Source of the DNA: Insulibacter thermoxylanivorax
GTDB lineage: Bacteria > Bacillota > Bacilli > Paenibacillales > DA-C8
Direction: 5' to 3'
Assembly (NCBI RefSeq): GCF_015472005.1
Contig: NZ_BMAQ01000005.1
Span: 186,001-250,000, forward strand
DNA: 64,000 bases
In this document: piece by piece, positions 27,909-36,151 of the stretch
Layout: the number at the start of each line of letters is the position of its first letter
Position numbering within the stretch: position 1 is the stretch's first letter
Notes under the pieces: model-generated
Seen by the model: the letters and a program-made list of their open reading frames with translations, nothing else
What the model was told of the DNA's origin: nothing
Databases searched by the model: none
Program-made: the position numbers and the translations under genes

Positions 27909-28646
27909 TTGGCGGGCGGTTTCAAGAGCAGATATATCCCTAAACAGCACGGTGCTTGGGCGATGCTGATCGTTCCTTTTTTGTTTGGTATGTTCTCAGG
28001 CGGAGCCGTCCCGCTGCATGGTTTGCTGTTCTGTGTGTGGCTGGCGGCTTATCTGTGGTCCTATCCATGTCTGCAGTGGATTAAGACCCGCAGGCTGGAT
28101 CGCTGGCTTAGTCCGATGCTGATCTACGGCAGCATCCTTGCAGGGTCCGGTACTCTGCTGGCGTTCGCGGCGCCGCAGCTGCTGAAGTGGCTGCCTCTGT
28201 ATATTCTTCTGTTCCTGGTGAATGCATGGTTTGCCAAGAGGAATCAGGAAAGAGCCTTTCTGAACGATTTTGCCGCCGTGGTGCTTTTCAGCTTGATGGT
28301 TTTCATCTCCCATGAACTGGGCGGAGGAGGTGAACTGCGCGCAGCGGCTGAGCTGTTCCTCCTCAGTTTGCTCTATTTTACGGGTACGATTTTCTTCGTA
28401 AAGACGATCATCCGTGAGAAGCATAACAGGCGATTTTATGAATATTCCGTGATGTACCATATGGCGGCTCTGATCGCGGGGATCCTGTGGTATTCCCCGT
28501 TTGTTATCATCCCGCTTGCCCTCCTGCTCCTGCGGGCTATCTGGATGCCGCGGATGGATGCGAAGATCAAGACCGTCGGCATAGGGGAATTCATCTACGC
28601 GGTGCTGTTCGCTGCTGCGGTATGGCTGACATACGGTGTGATCTAA
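27909..28646 (+). CDS. YwiC-like membrane protein
   Basis: The 245-residue protein has about seven helices and begins with the family signature YIPKQHGAWAMLIVPFL, typical of the YwiC-like family of unknown function. In B. subtilis ywiC lies in the fnr/nar region. AAGAGG (27895-27900) eight bases before TTG 27909 favours this start over GTG 27900. It ends at the bidirectional hairpin shared with the convergent peptidase gene. The closeness to the nos accessory operon, 2 kb away, is suggestive only. Confidence 0.85.
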   Translation: MAGGFKSRYIPKQHGAWAMLIVPFLFGMFSGGAVPLHGLLFCVWLAAYLWSYPCLQWIKTRRLDRWLSPMLIYGSILAGSGTLLAFAAPQLLKWLPLYILLFLVNAWFAKRNQERAFLNDFAAVVLFSLMVFISHELGGGGELRAAAELFLLSLLYFTGTIFFVKTIIREKHNRRFYEYSVMYHMAALIAGILWYSPFVIIPLALLLLRAIWMPRMDAKIKTVGIGEFIYAVLFAAAVWLTYGVI

Positions 28647-28669
28647 TAGAAGGTTCATATATTACAACA

Positions 28670-28690
28670 GGCCGGGGATCATCCCCGGCC
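28670..28690. terminator. Bidirectional hairpin between convergent genes
   Basis: GGCCGGGGAT (28670-28679) and ATCCCCGGCC (28681-28690) are exact complements around one base (effective loop about five). Only weak T-rich sequence follows on the + strand. Confidence 0.65.
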
Positions 28691-28744
28691 TATTGACGAT
28701 TTCTTGTCTTTTGCCGCTTGTAATGAGCAGTATAGAACTGTAAC

Positions 28745-30442
28745 TTATAACGCTTTATCATCGATGGAATCGAGATATGCGTCGATCTCGCTGATCACGG
28801 ATTGCACTGTACCTTCATCGAAGGGCGAGCGAAGATTCGCTGCCTGCACCAGTTCGAGGAAGGAGCGGGACCCGCCGAGGCGGCACAGCTTGATGTAATC
28901 CTGCCACGCGGATTCGTGATCCTGCCGGTCACGCAGCCAGAATTGGAAGGCACAGATCTGCGCCAGGGTATAGTCGATGTAATAGAAAGGATCTTGATAG
29001 ATGTGTCCCTGTCTCTGCCAGAAGCCCCCCATCTCCAAGTAGTCGATCCCGTCATAATCGCGGTGCGGAAGATAGATGCCTTCGATCTCCTTCCACGCTT
29101 TGCGGCGCTCTTCCGGCGTCCACTCCGGATGTTCATAGACGAGGTGCTGGAACTCATCAACGGCCACTCCGTATGGGATGAAGAGCACAGAGCTCACTAG
29201 ATGAGCGAAGCGGTACTTGTCAGCATCTTCGCCGAAGAAGCGATCCATCCACGGCCAAGTGAAGAATTCCATGCTCATCGAATGGATCTCTGCCGCTTCA
29301 TACGTCGGCCACAGGTATTCGGGTACGCCGATCGCTCTGCTTTCGTAGACCTGGAAGGCGTGTCCGGCTTCATGGGTGAGCACATCGATGTCGTATGAAG
29401 TTCCGTTGAAGTTCGAGAAGATGAAGGGGGATTCGTAGTCATCGATATAGGTGCAGTACCCGCCGGATTCTTTGCCCTTCTTGGCCACCAGATCCATCAG
29501 TTCCCGCTCCAGCATATATTCGAAGAATTCCTTCGTCTCCGGGGAAAGTTCAGCATACATCTGCCGCCCATTCTCGATGATCCACTCCGGCGGGCCTTTG
29601 GGCTCCGCATTGCCGTTGTTGAAGTGAAAGCGTTCATCATGGAACTTCAGATGCTCAAGACCGATTCTCTCAGCTTGCCGCTGATACAGCTTGTTCGCTA
29701 GCGGAACGATGGTTTCACGTACTTGTCTGCGGAAGCGGGCGACCATCTCCGCATCATAATCGATGCGCTTCATGCGGATATAGCCGAGTTCGATGAAGTT
29801 CTTATAGCCGAGCCGAACGGCGATCTCATGCCGCGTCTTGACCAGTTCATCATAGATGCGGTCAAAGGCCTCCCGGTGCTTCGCATAAAATCCAAACTTC
29901 GCTTCTACAGCCTGCCGCCGCACTTGCCGGTCTGGATGCTCCTCGAAGGGTTCCATCTGAGCGAGCGTGTAGACAGACCCTTGAAACTCGATCTGTGCAG
30001 AAGCTTTCAGCTTGGCATATTCGCTGGTTAACTTGTTCTCTTTCTGCAGAAGTTCCATGACTTCAGGGGAGAATGCTTTGATCTCATACTCTGCGATCTT
30101 GAACAGCTGAGCTCCGTAACGTTCTTCCAACTGGCTGCGGAAAGGGGAAGCAAGAAGCTGACGATAGAAGGCGGTGATCATCTCCTGAATCTCCGGAATT
30201 GTCACATCGAAGAAATCCCTCTCCTGCTGATAGAATTCATCGTTGGTATCGATCGTAGCGCGGATATGGGCGAGATTCCCCATGGTAGACAGCCGGCTGC
30301 GCTGTTTGTTGATCGCATCGATCGCTTGCACCGCATCCTCCAAGGAAGCAGCACCTTTCAGCTGATCCAACAGCGCGGCGAAGGTTTGTTTCTCCTCCTG
30401 CATATTCGGCCGAACGTACTTATAATCCTCGAATTTGATCAC
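28745..30442 (-). CDS. M3 family oligoendopeptidase (PepF type)
   Basis: This cytoplasmic zinc metallopeptidase cleaves short peptides. The 565-residue protein has the HExxH motif in DVLTHEAGHAFQVY, with the second zinc Glu in YEAAEIHSMSMEFFTWP, as in M3 peptidases. AAAGGAG (on the minus strand, opposite 30451-30457) eight bases before GTG 30442 sets the start as M-I-K-F-E-D-Y. The longer frame up to 30478 lies upstream of that site. Monocistronic; convergent with the YwiC-like gene. Confidence 0.92.
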   Translation of the reverse strand: MIKFEDYKYVRPNMQEEKQTFAALLDQLKGAASLEDAVQAIDAINKQRSRLSTMGNLAHIRATIDTNDEFYQQERDFFDVTIPEIQEMITAFYRQLLASPFRSQLEERYGAQLFKIAEYEIKAFSPEVMELLQKENKLTSEYAKLKASAQIEFQGSVYTLAQMEPFEEHPDRQVRRQAVEAKFGFYAKHREAFDRIYDELVKTRHEIAVRLGYKNFIELGYIRMKRIDYDAEMVARFRRQVRETIVPLANKLYQRQAERIGLEHLKFHDERFHFNNGNAEPKGPPEWIIENGRQMYAELSPETKEFFEYMLERELMDLVAKKGKESGGYCTYIDDYESPFIFSNFNGTSYDIDVLTHEAGHAFQVYESRAIGVPEYLWPTYEAAEIHSMSMEFFTWPWMDRFFGEDADKYRFAHLVSSVLFIPYGVAVDEFQHLVYEHPEWTPEERRKAWKEIEGIYLPHRDYDGIDYLEMGGFWQRQGHIYQDPFYYIDYTLAQICAFQFWLRDRQDHESAWQDYIKLCRLGGSRSFLELVQAANLRSPFDEGTVQSVISEIDAYLDSIDDKAL

Positions 30443-30612
30443 AATGAGCGCTCCTTTCATTTTCGTATTTTCGTCCAAATTCCTATGTATCTGTTAATTG
30501 ATCTTATATGGACTTCCAGCCTTCATTCCAGGCTTCTTTCATCATACACGAATCTGCTGTGCGAAGTATATGCGAAAATTCGTCGAGTGATCCGGAGCCA
30601 ATTTATGATTGT

Positions 30613-30654
30613 TTGACATTTGTCACAGTTTTCTTGGATTATAGAATGGATATA
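30613..30654 (+). promoter_or_regulatory. Crp/Fnr-like dyad and promoter of the nos accessory operon
   Basis: TTGAC (30613-30617), ATTT, GTCAC (30622-30626) forms a near-perfect dyad resembling the TTGAC-N4-GTCAA sites of NNR/DNR-type Crp/Fnr regulators. A -10-like GATATA (30649-30654) lies where a class II site centred at -41.5 would put it. The dyad also includes TTGACA, so a plain -35 reading remains possible. Confidence 0.45.
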
Positions 30655-30731
30655 GCTCTTTGTGGTCATAGATGGGAGAGAAAGGGAAGTCCTATAATCG
30701 ATAGCGACAGGAAGAAGAAGGGGTGTGAAGG

Positions 30732-31121
30732 ATGAGTCGCAAGCTGATGAGAACTCTTGCAGCCGGTCTCCTCGCCGCTTTGCTCACCGCATGCGGAGCG
30801 GAGCAGGGAGGGGGCGGCGCTGCTCAGATCGATGGTTCTAAGGTAGATGTGATCCTGACCTCGGCAGAGCCGGCAGCGGCGGGAGAAGAGACGACGCTGA
30901 TCGCGGAGCTGACCGGTGCTGTATTTCCGGAAGAGCTGACCTTCGTGCAATTCGATGTTCGGAAAGCGGACGGGCCGGTTCTGATCAACGGCGAGCTGCA
31001 AGGAGAGCAGCGCTACACCGCGCAGCACCGCTTTGAAGAGCCGGGCGTCTATGATGTTGTCTTGCACATCTATGTTGAAGATCTGCACCTTATGAAACGC
31101 AAGCAGGTGGAAGTGCAGTGA
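30732..31121 (+). CDS. YtkA-like (FixH-type) lipoprotein
   Basis: This 129-residue lipoprotein has lipobox LLTAC (Cys 21) and a single immunoglobulin-like beta domain (KVDVILTSAEPAAAGEETTL, FVQFDVRKADG, PGVYDVVLHIYVEDLHLMKR). YtkA-like domains are common in copper or respiratory-chain accessory proteins of Bacilli. It starts a five-gene operon with nosD, nosL, nosY and nosF and overlaps nosD by four bases. A role in copper delivery to nitrous oxide reductase is inferred from context only. Confidence 0.75.
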   Translation: MSRKLMRTLAAGLLAALLTACGAEQGGGGAAQIDGSKVDVILTSAEPAAAGEETTLIAELTGAVFPEELTFVQFDVRKADGPVLINGELQGEQRYTAQHRFEEPGVYDVVLHIYVEDLHLMKRKQVEVQ

Positions 31122-32464
31122 GCGGATCGGGGATTCGCTATCTTCTCCTTATCCATGCCTTGCTCTGGATCGCTGTGCTTCCCTTCGCTTCGCCGCTCAC
31201 CGCATCCGCTGCCGGATCATCAAGTCATGCACTGCAGCAGCGGATCGATCAAGCGGAGGAGGGGGAAGTGCTCGAGATTCCGGAAGGGGAATATGAAGGG
31301 CCGATCCAGATCACGAAGCGGCTTCACCTTGCAGCAAGCCCGGGAGCCCAAGTCGTGCTGCGCAATCAGAGCGATCAGCCGGCGGTGACGATCGCAGCGG
31401 ATGATGCCAAACTCACCGGCATTCAGATCATTGATATCACAGCAAAGGATGCACCGACGGTCATGGTGTCGGGCAACCGCGCAGTGCTCGAAGATTTGCA
31501 TATCATCACGGGAACGGACGGGATCCGCTTAGCAGAAGCACAGCAAGGCCGCATCTTGAACAACCTCGTGGAATGGGGCGCCGGGGAGGCGGTTCCCTTC
31601 AGCCGGCGGGGCAACGGCATCGATCTCTATCGATCGCCGTCTGTGATCATATCCGGCAATACGGTGCGCGGCATGTTCGATGCCATCTACGTGGAATTCA
31701 GCGACGATGCCTTGGTGGAAGACAACTTCGTCGAATCTTCGCGTTACGGCATCCATACGATGTATTCGAAGCGCCCGGTCCTCCGCGGCAACCGGGGGTC
31801 GATGAATGTGACCGGAGCGATGGTCATGGAAGCTGCAGAGGCAGAAGTCAGGGCAAATACGTTCACCAAGCAGTATGAGAATGTGAATGCTCAGGGCATC
31901 TTGCTTTACGATGTCCATGAATCCATCATCGCGGAGAACCGCATCGAGGGCAATCGTGTTGGTATCTATGTGGAATACTCTACCGGCAACCGCATCGAGA
32001 GCAATGCCGTCATCGATAACTTCATCGGCATCCAGCTGCTCGAAGCAAGCGGGAACACGATCACCGAAAACTTCTTCGCAGGCAATGTGACCGACGCGCT
32101 GGCCAAGGACAGCGCCCAGAACGATCTAAGCGGCAACTTCTGGGAGTCTTTCTCGGGAATCGATACGGACGGTGACGGCAGAAGTGACATCCCGTATAAG
32201 ATCAACCCATTCTTCCTGGGATTGATCGAGCGAAGGCCGGTCTTTCAGCTGTTCTTTCAAACACCGGGGATCGCCTTCCTGGAGACCTTATATGCAGCGG
32301 ATCAGGCGGGATGGGCAGCGGATGAAGCGCCCCTTATGGCGCCGCCGGATCGGTGGCAGCCGAGTGATGATGAACCTGCGGGATTCATCGGCGGAACAGT
32401 GAGTCTAATGGTGATCATCTTGTCGCTTGCGATCATCGGAGTGAATAGGAGGAGGATAACATGA
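31118..32464 (+). CDS. nosD: NosD-like periplasmic copper-processing protein
   Basis: The 448-residue protein has a signal peptide (residues 1-32), then a right-handed beta-helix made of repeated G-N-x-I units (NGIDLYRSPSVIISGN, YGIHTMYSKRPVLRGN, GIYVEYSTGNRIESN). A DTDGDGRSD acidic motif and a C-terminal membrane helix (about 422-442) followed by Arg residues complete it. That is the NosD architecture; NosD works with the NosFY ABC transporter to assemble the CuZ centre of N2O reductase. The GTG start overlaps the preceding stop. Confidence 0.88.
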   Translation: MSGSGIRYLLLIHALLWIAVLPFASPLTASAAGSSSHALQQRIDQAEEGEVLEIPEGEYEGPIQITKRLHLAASPGAQVVLRNQSDQPAVTIAADDAKLTGIQIIDITAKDAPTVMVSGNRAVLEDLHIITGTDGIRLAEAQQGRILNNLVEWGAGEAVPFSRRGNGIDLYRSPSVIISGNTVRGMFDAIYVEFSDDALVEDNFVESSRYGIHTMYSKRPVLRGNRGSMNVTGAMVMEAAEAEVRANTFTKQYENVNAQGILLYDVHESIIAENRIEGNRVGIYVEYSTGNRIESNAVIDNFIGIQLLEASGNTITENFFAGNVTDALAKDSAQNDLSGNFWESFSGIDTDGDGRSDIPYKINPFFLGLIERRPVFQLFFQTPGIAFLETLYAADQAGWAADEAPLMAPPDRWQPSDDEPAGFIGGTVSLMVIILSLAIIGVNRRRIT

Positions 32465-33051
32465 GATTACGAACCTTTCTTGCCGTATTGCTGCTGTTCA
32501 GCATGGCCGCACTTGGAACGGCCTGCGGCACACATGCACATGAACCTGTAGAGGTGGATGAGTTGACCCACCGCTGTGCTATCTGTAATATGGCCGTGAC
32601 GGATGACCGCCATGCCGTGCAGATCATCACCAAGGACGGACAGCCGCTCCTGTTCGATGATCTCGGCTGCATGTATGCGTGGATCATGCAGCACGGCAGC
32701 GATGCGATCGGTGCCGCTTTCGTCCGGGATTATCATGATCTGAAGTGGCTGAAGATGGAAGAGGCTTATTATGTCTATGATGCTGCCATCCGCACGCCGA
32801 TGGCTTACGGGGTGATCTCCTTTGCCGATGAGCAGGCGGCGCGCAGCTTTATCGCTGAGCACGGGTCGGGCATGCTGCTTACGGCGGACGACTTGGCCGA
32901 GCATACATGGGAAAGTGATCACGAGCATGAGCATGCGCATGGTCATGATCACGGGGGGGAGCAGCACCATGATGAGCCGCATGTTCATACTGAACCGGGT
33001 GATGACGGACAGGAACATCATGCTCCCCAGGGAGCGGGGCATGGGGCATGA
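32461..33051 (+). CDS. nosL: NosL copper-chaperone lipoprotein with histidine-rich tail
   Basis: This 196-residue lipoprotein (lipobox ALGTAC, Cys 22) carries the NosL copper motif HRCAICNMAV (CxxCxM) and FDDLGCMYAWI. NosL delivers Cu(I) to nitrous oxide reductase. From about residue 150 the protein has an extra His-rich tail (HEHEHAHGHDHGG and further His), about 20 His in 45 residues, probably for metal storage or buffering. The ATGA overlaps couple it to nosD and nosY. Confidence 0.9.
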   Translation: MRLRTFLAVLLLFSMAALGTACGTHAHEPVEVDELTHRCAICNMAVTDDRHAVQIITKDGQPLLFDDLGCMYAWIMQHGSDAIGAAFVRDYHDLKWLKMEEAYYVYDAAIRTPMAYGVISFADEQAARSFIAEHGSGMLLTADDLAEHTWESDHEHEHAHGHDHGGEQHHDEPHVHTEPGDDGQEHHAPQGAGHGA

Positions 33052-33869
33052 AGCAAGCTTGGGTCGTAGCTTTGCGCGAGATGAGGATGGGGTTTCGCAA
33101 CCCGTGGGCCTACACCTACATCCTCATCTTCGCTTTGTTCATGATGACGCTGCTGATGATCCATGCACAAGGCTATGTTAAGGGCTATTCGAGCACGACG
33201 GCGACGACGCTGAACTTGGTCTTATACCTGCTTCCCTTGATGACGCTGATGCTCGGTTCCTTCTCCTTGACCGGAGAGAAAGAGGAGGGAAGCTGGGACT
33301 TGCTGGCCTCATACCCGTTAAGCACCGTTTCTTACCTCATGGGCAAGTACGGAGGTCTTATGATCGTGTTGCTTGTCATCATCTCTTTGGGGTTCGGTGC
33401 GGCCGGGGTTCTCGGCTTCTTCGCTGGAACCGGTTTCCGCGGTGAAACCTATGCCGCTTTATTCGCCTTCGCCGTGAGCATCGCTCTGACCTTCCTGGCG
33501 CTGGCGCTGCTGGCCGGCACCTTGGCTGCAAGTCGTTGGCAGGCACTGGCCTTCGCTGTGGCGATCTGGTTCTTCCTCGTCATCGCTTGGGCACCGATCT
33601 TGATCGCACTGCTCGGCTTCTTGCCTTATGCGTGGATCAGACCGGCGGTCACACTGCTCACCTTATTGAACCCGGCTGAACTGGCGCGCCTGTTTACCGT
33701 CGTCCGCCTCGGCGGAGGAGCGGTGCTGGGACCTGAATATTACGATTGGGTGCAGTGGATTCGGGAGCCGGCCGGGGTGCTGATGTACGCTGTTTTCCTC
33801 ATCGTATGGATCGGCGCCATCCTCGGCATCGCTCATCTGCTGTGGGAAAGGGGGAGAGGACGTGGCTGA
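33048..33869 (+). CDS. nosY: ABC-2 type permease of the Nos system
   Basis: The 273-residue protein has six helices. It begins MKQAWVVALREMRMGFRNPW, a typical NosY/ABC-2 start, and has the short SLTGEKEEGSWDLLASYPLS cytoplasmic loop characteristic of NosY. Helices lie near residues 18-40, 58-78, 100-125, 133-155, 160-185 and 243-262. With NosF it forms the transporter that supplies a sulfur species for CuZ assembly together with NosD. It overlaps nosF by eight bases. Confidence 0.85.
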   Translation: MKQAWVVALREMRMGFRNPWAYTYILIFALFMMTLLMIHAQGYVKGYSSTTATTLNLVLYLLPLMTLMLGSFSLTGEKEEGSWDLLASYPLSTVSYLMGKYGGLMIVLLVIISLGFGAAGVLGFFAGTGFRGETYAALFAFAVSIALTFLALALLAGTLAASRWQALAFAVAIWFFLVIAWAPILIALLGFLPYAWIRPAVTLLTLLNPAELARLFTVVRLGGGAVLGPEYYDWVQWIREPAGVLMYAVFLIVWIGAILGIAHLLWERGRGRG

Positions 33870-34584
33870 AGCGATCGAGAAGATCGTTAAGATGCAAGGT
33901 GTGCACAAGCGATATAAGGACCAAACCGTGGTCGAAGATTTCCACTTGACCGCAGAGGCCGGCCGGATCATCGCCTTATGCGGCGGGAACGGCGCGGGCA
34001 AGAGCACGATTCTGCGCATGCTGGCGGGGATCATCCAGCCGACCAGAGGCGAGATCGCCGTGTGCGGCATTCGCTTACGGGACGATCGCGCTGCTTATGC
34101 GAGACAGATCGGCTACATGCCCGATGATTATCGATTCAGCGGCGGACTTACGGCCCTCGAGACCCTGGGGTTCTGGGCGAAGCTGAAGGGCTTGGATCTG
34201 CAAGCAGCGCGGGCAGCTCTGGCGGAGGCAGGACTCGAGGATACGGGGAAGAAACCCGTGTCCAGCTTCTCGAAAGGGATGAGACAGCGCCTCATGTTTG
34301 CACAAGCGATGCTGGCACACCCGCCGCTGGTCATCCTGGATGAACCGACGAACGGCTTGGACCCCCATTGGTTGGAACGCTTCGTTGATCTTGTGCGGGA
34401 TGCGGCCGGGCGCGGGCAGACGGTTCTTCTCTCCACACATCAGCTTAGCATCGCTGAAACCGTTGCGGATGAGATCTATTTCCTGCAAAACGGCGTGGTG
34501 AAGATGAGCGGAACGCCGGCAGAGATTCGCAAACAGCTGGGGACTTCGGGGCTTGGCGAAGCCTATGCACAGATGTTCAGCTGA
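33862..34584 (+). CDS. nosF: ABC transporter ATPase of the Nos system
   Basis: This 240-residue ATPase has Walker A GGNGAGKSTILRMLAG, signature SFSKGMRQRLMFAQA, Walker B LVILDEPTNGLD and H-loop LSTHQ. The YMPDDYRFSGGLTALE segment is typical for NosF-like subunits. The start is GTG 33862 after GGGGGAGAGG. It is the last transporter gene of the operon; the histidine kinase gene follows after 83 bases with no visible terminator. Confidence 0.87.
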   Translation: MAEAIEKIVKMQGVHKRYKDQTVVEDFHLTAEAGRIIALCGGNGAGKSTILRMLAGIIQPTRGEIAVCGIRLRDDRAAYARQIGYMPDDYRFSGGLTALETLGFWAKLKGLDLQAARAALAEAGLEDTGKKPVSSFSKGMRQRLMFAQAMLAHPPLVILDEPTNGLDPHWLERFVDLVRDAAGRGQTVLLSTHQLSIAETVADEIYFLQNGVVKMSGTPAEIRKQLGTSGLGEAYAQMFS

Positions 34585-34667
34585 AATGGTATACCGCGCG
34601 CGAGCCGTAATCGGGTATGATAGTCGCAAAGGACATGCAAGAGATGGGGAGAAAGGGGAAGGACTTG

Positions 34668-35498
34668 ATGTCTTATCGACAGATCAAATGGCTGATTCTC
34701 ATCATCCCGACCTTGACGATCGGGATCTGGGAATATGTGCGGCATGAATACCTGCTGCCCTATATCTCGATGGAACTCGGCAATGTGCTGTCTCCGGTCA
34801 TCGTCTTCCTCGTCACGATCCTGTTCCTGACGCAGCTGTTCGAGATCCTCGAGCGCAATCAGAAGGAGCTGGAGGAAGCGAGGGCGTTGAAAGCCGTGCA
34901 TGAAGAACGCGAGAAGCTGGCGAAGGAACTCCATGACGGGATCGCGCAGACGCTGTTCCTCATGAATGTACAAATCGATCGGCTCGCCCAGCTGGGCTAT
35001 GTGGATGAAGGGCTCATCATGCAGATCAAGCGCAATGTCCATCATGCCAACTCCTACGTGCGGCAGGCGATTGCCAATCTCAGGGAGCCGGCGGAGCAAT
35101 CGGCGCTCCCCTGGATGCAGAGCGTGCGCAGTTTGATCGATGAGATCCAGCGGGAGAGCGATCTTGAGATTACGCTGGATTGGCGGATCGAGGATGAGCA
35201 GTGGACATCCAAAGAGAAAATCGAACTGCTGGCGATCATCCGCGAGGCGCTCATGAATGTATACAAACATGCGAAGGCAGAGCGCGTTCAGATCATCGGC
35301 GAATCCCATGCCGGCGGCTGGAGATGCCGGGTCATCGATGACGGCCGGGGCTGGTCCAATGAGGATCTGCGGGAAGCCTCGCACCGCTTCGGCATCAAGA
35401 TGATGGAGGACCGCGCCGCGCGGATGCGCTGGAGGTTCTCGATGGAGAGACTAGAAGGCAGGACGATCGTGACTGTAGAGAAGGAGGGGACGGGATGA
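34668..35498 (+). CDS. NarL-family sensor histidine kinase
   Basis: This 276-residue kinase has two N-terminal helices with a very short outer loop (about residues 5-25 and 39-58), so no sizable sensor domain. A coiled coil, a HisKA_3 box with phospho-His in LAKELHDGIAQ and a HATPase domain (IREALMNVYKHAKAE, VIDDGRGW, FGIKMMEDRAARM) follow. ATG 34668 follows AAGGGGAAGG. It overlaps the response regulator by four bases and sits downstream of nosF, so it probably controls the nos accessory operon; the signal is unknown. Confidence 0.87.
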   Translation: MSYRQIKWLILIIPTLTIGIWEYVRHEYLLPYISMELGNVLSPVIVFLVTILFLTQLFEILERNQKELEEARALKAVHEEREKLAKELHDGIAQTLFLMNVQIDRLAQLGYVDEGLIMQIKRNVHHANSYVRQAIANLREPAEQSALPWMQSVRSLIDEIQRESDLEITLDWRIEDEQWTSKEKIELLAIIREALMNVYKHAKAERVQIIGESHAGGWRCRVIDDGRGWSNEDLREASHRFGIKMMEDRAARMRWRFSMERLEGRTIVTVEKEGTG

Positions 35499-36151
35499 GC
35501 AGCCAACGGTTCCGCGTACTGGTCATCGACGACAGCGAACAGGCGAGGGATGCGATCCGCACGATTCTTGCCGCCGATCCGGTGTTTGAAGTCGTTGCTG
35601 AAGGAGCAAGCGGAGAAGAAGCTTTGGCCTTAACCGCCGCCTGGATGCCTGATCTCATCCTGATGGATATTCGCATGCCGGGGATGGACGGGCTGGAAGC
35701 GACCAAACGCGTCAAGGAAGAGTATCCGTACGTGAAGATCGTCATGGTTACGGTATCCGATGATATCACCCATCTCTTCGATGCGCTGAAGAAGGGGGCG
35801 CAGGGTTACCTGCTTAAGAACCTGCAGCCGGAATCCTGGCTCGAATATTTGAAGGCGATCTGTTTCGATGAAGCGCCGATGACCCGGGAGCTGGCATACC
35901 GCATCTTGAAGGAGTTCTCGCATACGGATCCGCCGTCCCCGGGCGCCTCCCCTACGCCCCTGACGCCCCGCGAAACGGAGATCCTGAGATTAGTGGCCAA
36001 AGGGATGTCCAATCGCGAGATCGCAGAGGAGCTGGTCATCTCGGAGTATACCGTTAAGAACCATCTGAAGAATATTTTCCATAAATTACACTTGCAAAAC
36101 CGCTCGCAGCTCGTTCGTTACGTCTATGAACACGGTTGGATGGGAGATTGA
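35495..36151 (+). CDS. NarL/LuxR-type response regulator
   Basis: This 218-residue regulator has an N-terminal receiver (VLVIDDSEQAR, phospho-Asp in PDLILMDIRMPGMDG, MVTVSDD, GYLLKN). A C-terminal LuxR helix-turn-helix (LTPRETEILRLVAKGMSNRE, ISEYTVKNHLKNIFHKL) completes it. It pairs with the kinase encoded directly upstream. Its last 98 bases overlap the 3' end of the convergent kinase gene. Confidence 0.92.
   Translation: MSSQRFRVLVIDDSEQARDAIRTILAADPVFEVVAEGASGEEALALTAAWMPDLILMDIRMPGMDGLEATKRVKEEYPYVKIVMVTVSDDITHLFDALKKGAQGYLLKNLQPESWLEYLKAICFDEAPMTRELAYRILKEFSHTDPPSPGASPTPLTPRETEILRLVAKGMSNREIAEELVISEYTVKNHLKNIFHKLHLQNRSQLVRYVYEHGWMGD

Noticed and set aside
31573-31878. + strand ORF (101 aa) inside nosD
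   Set aside because: Alternative frame within the NosD beta-helix repeats.
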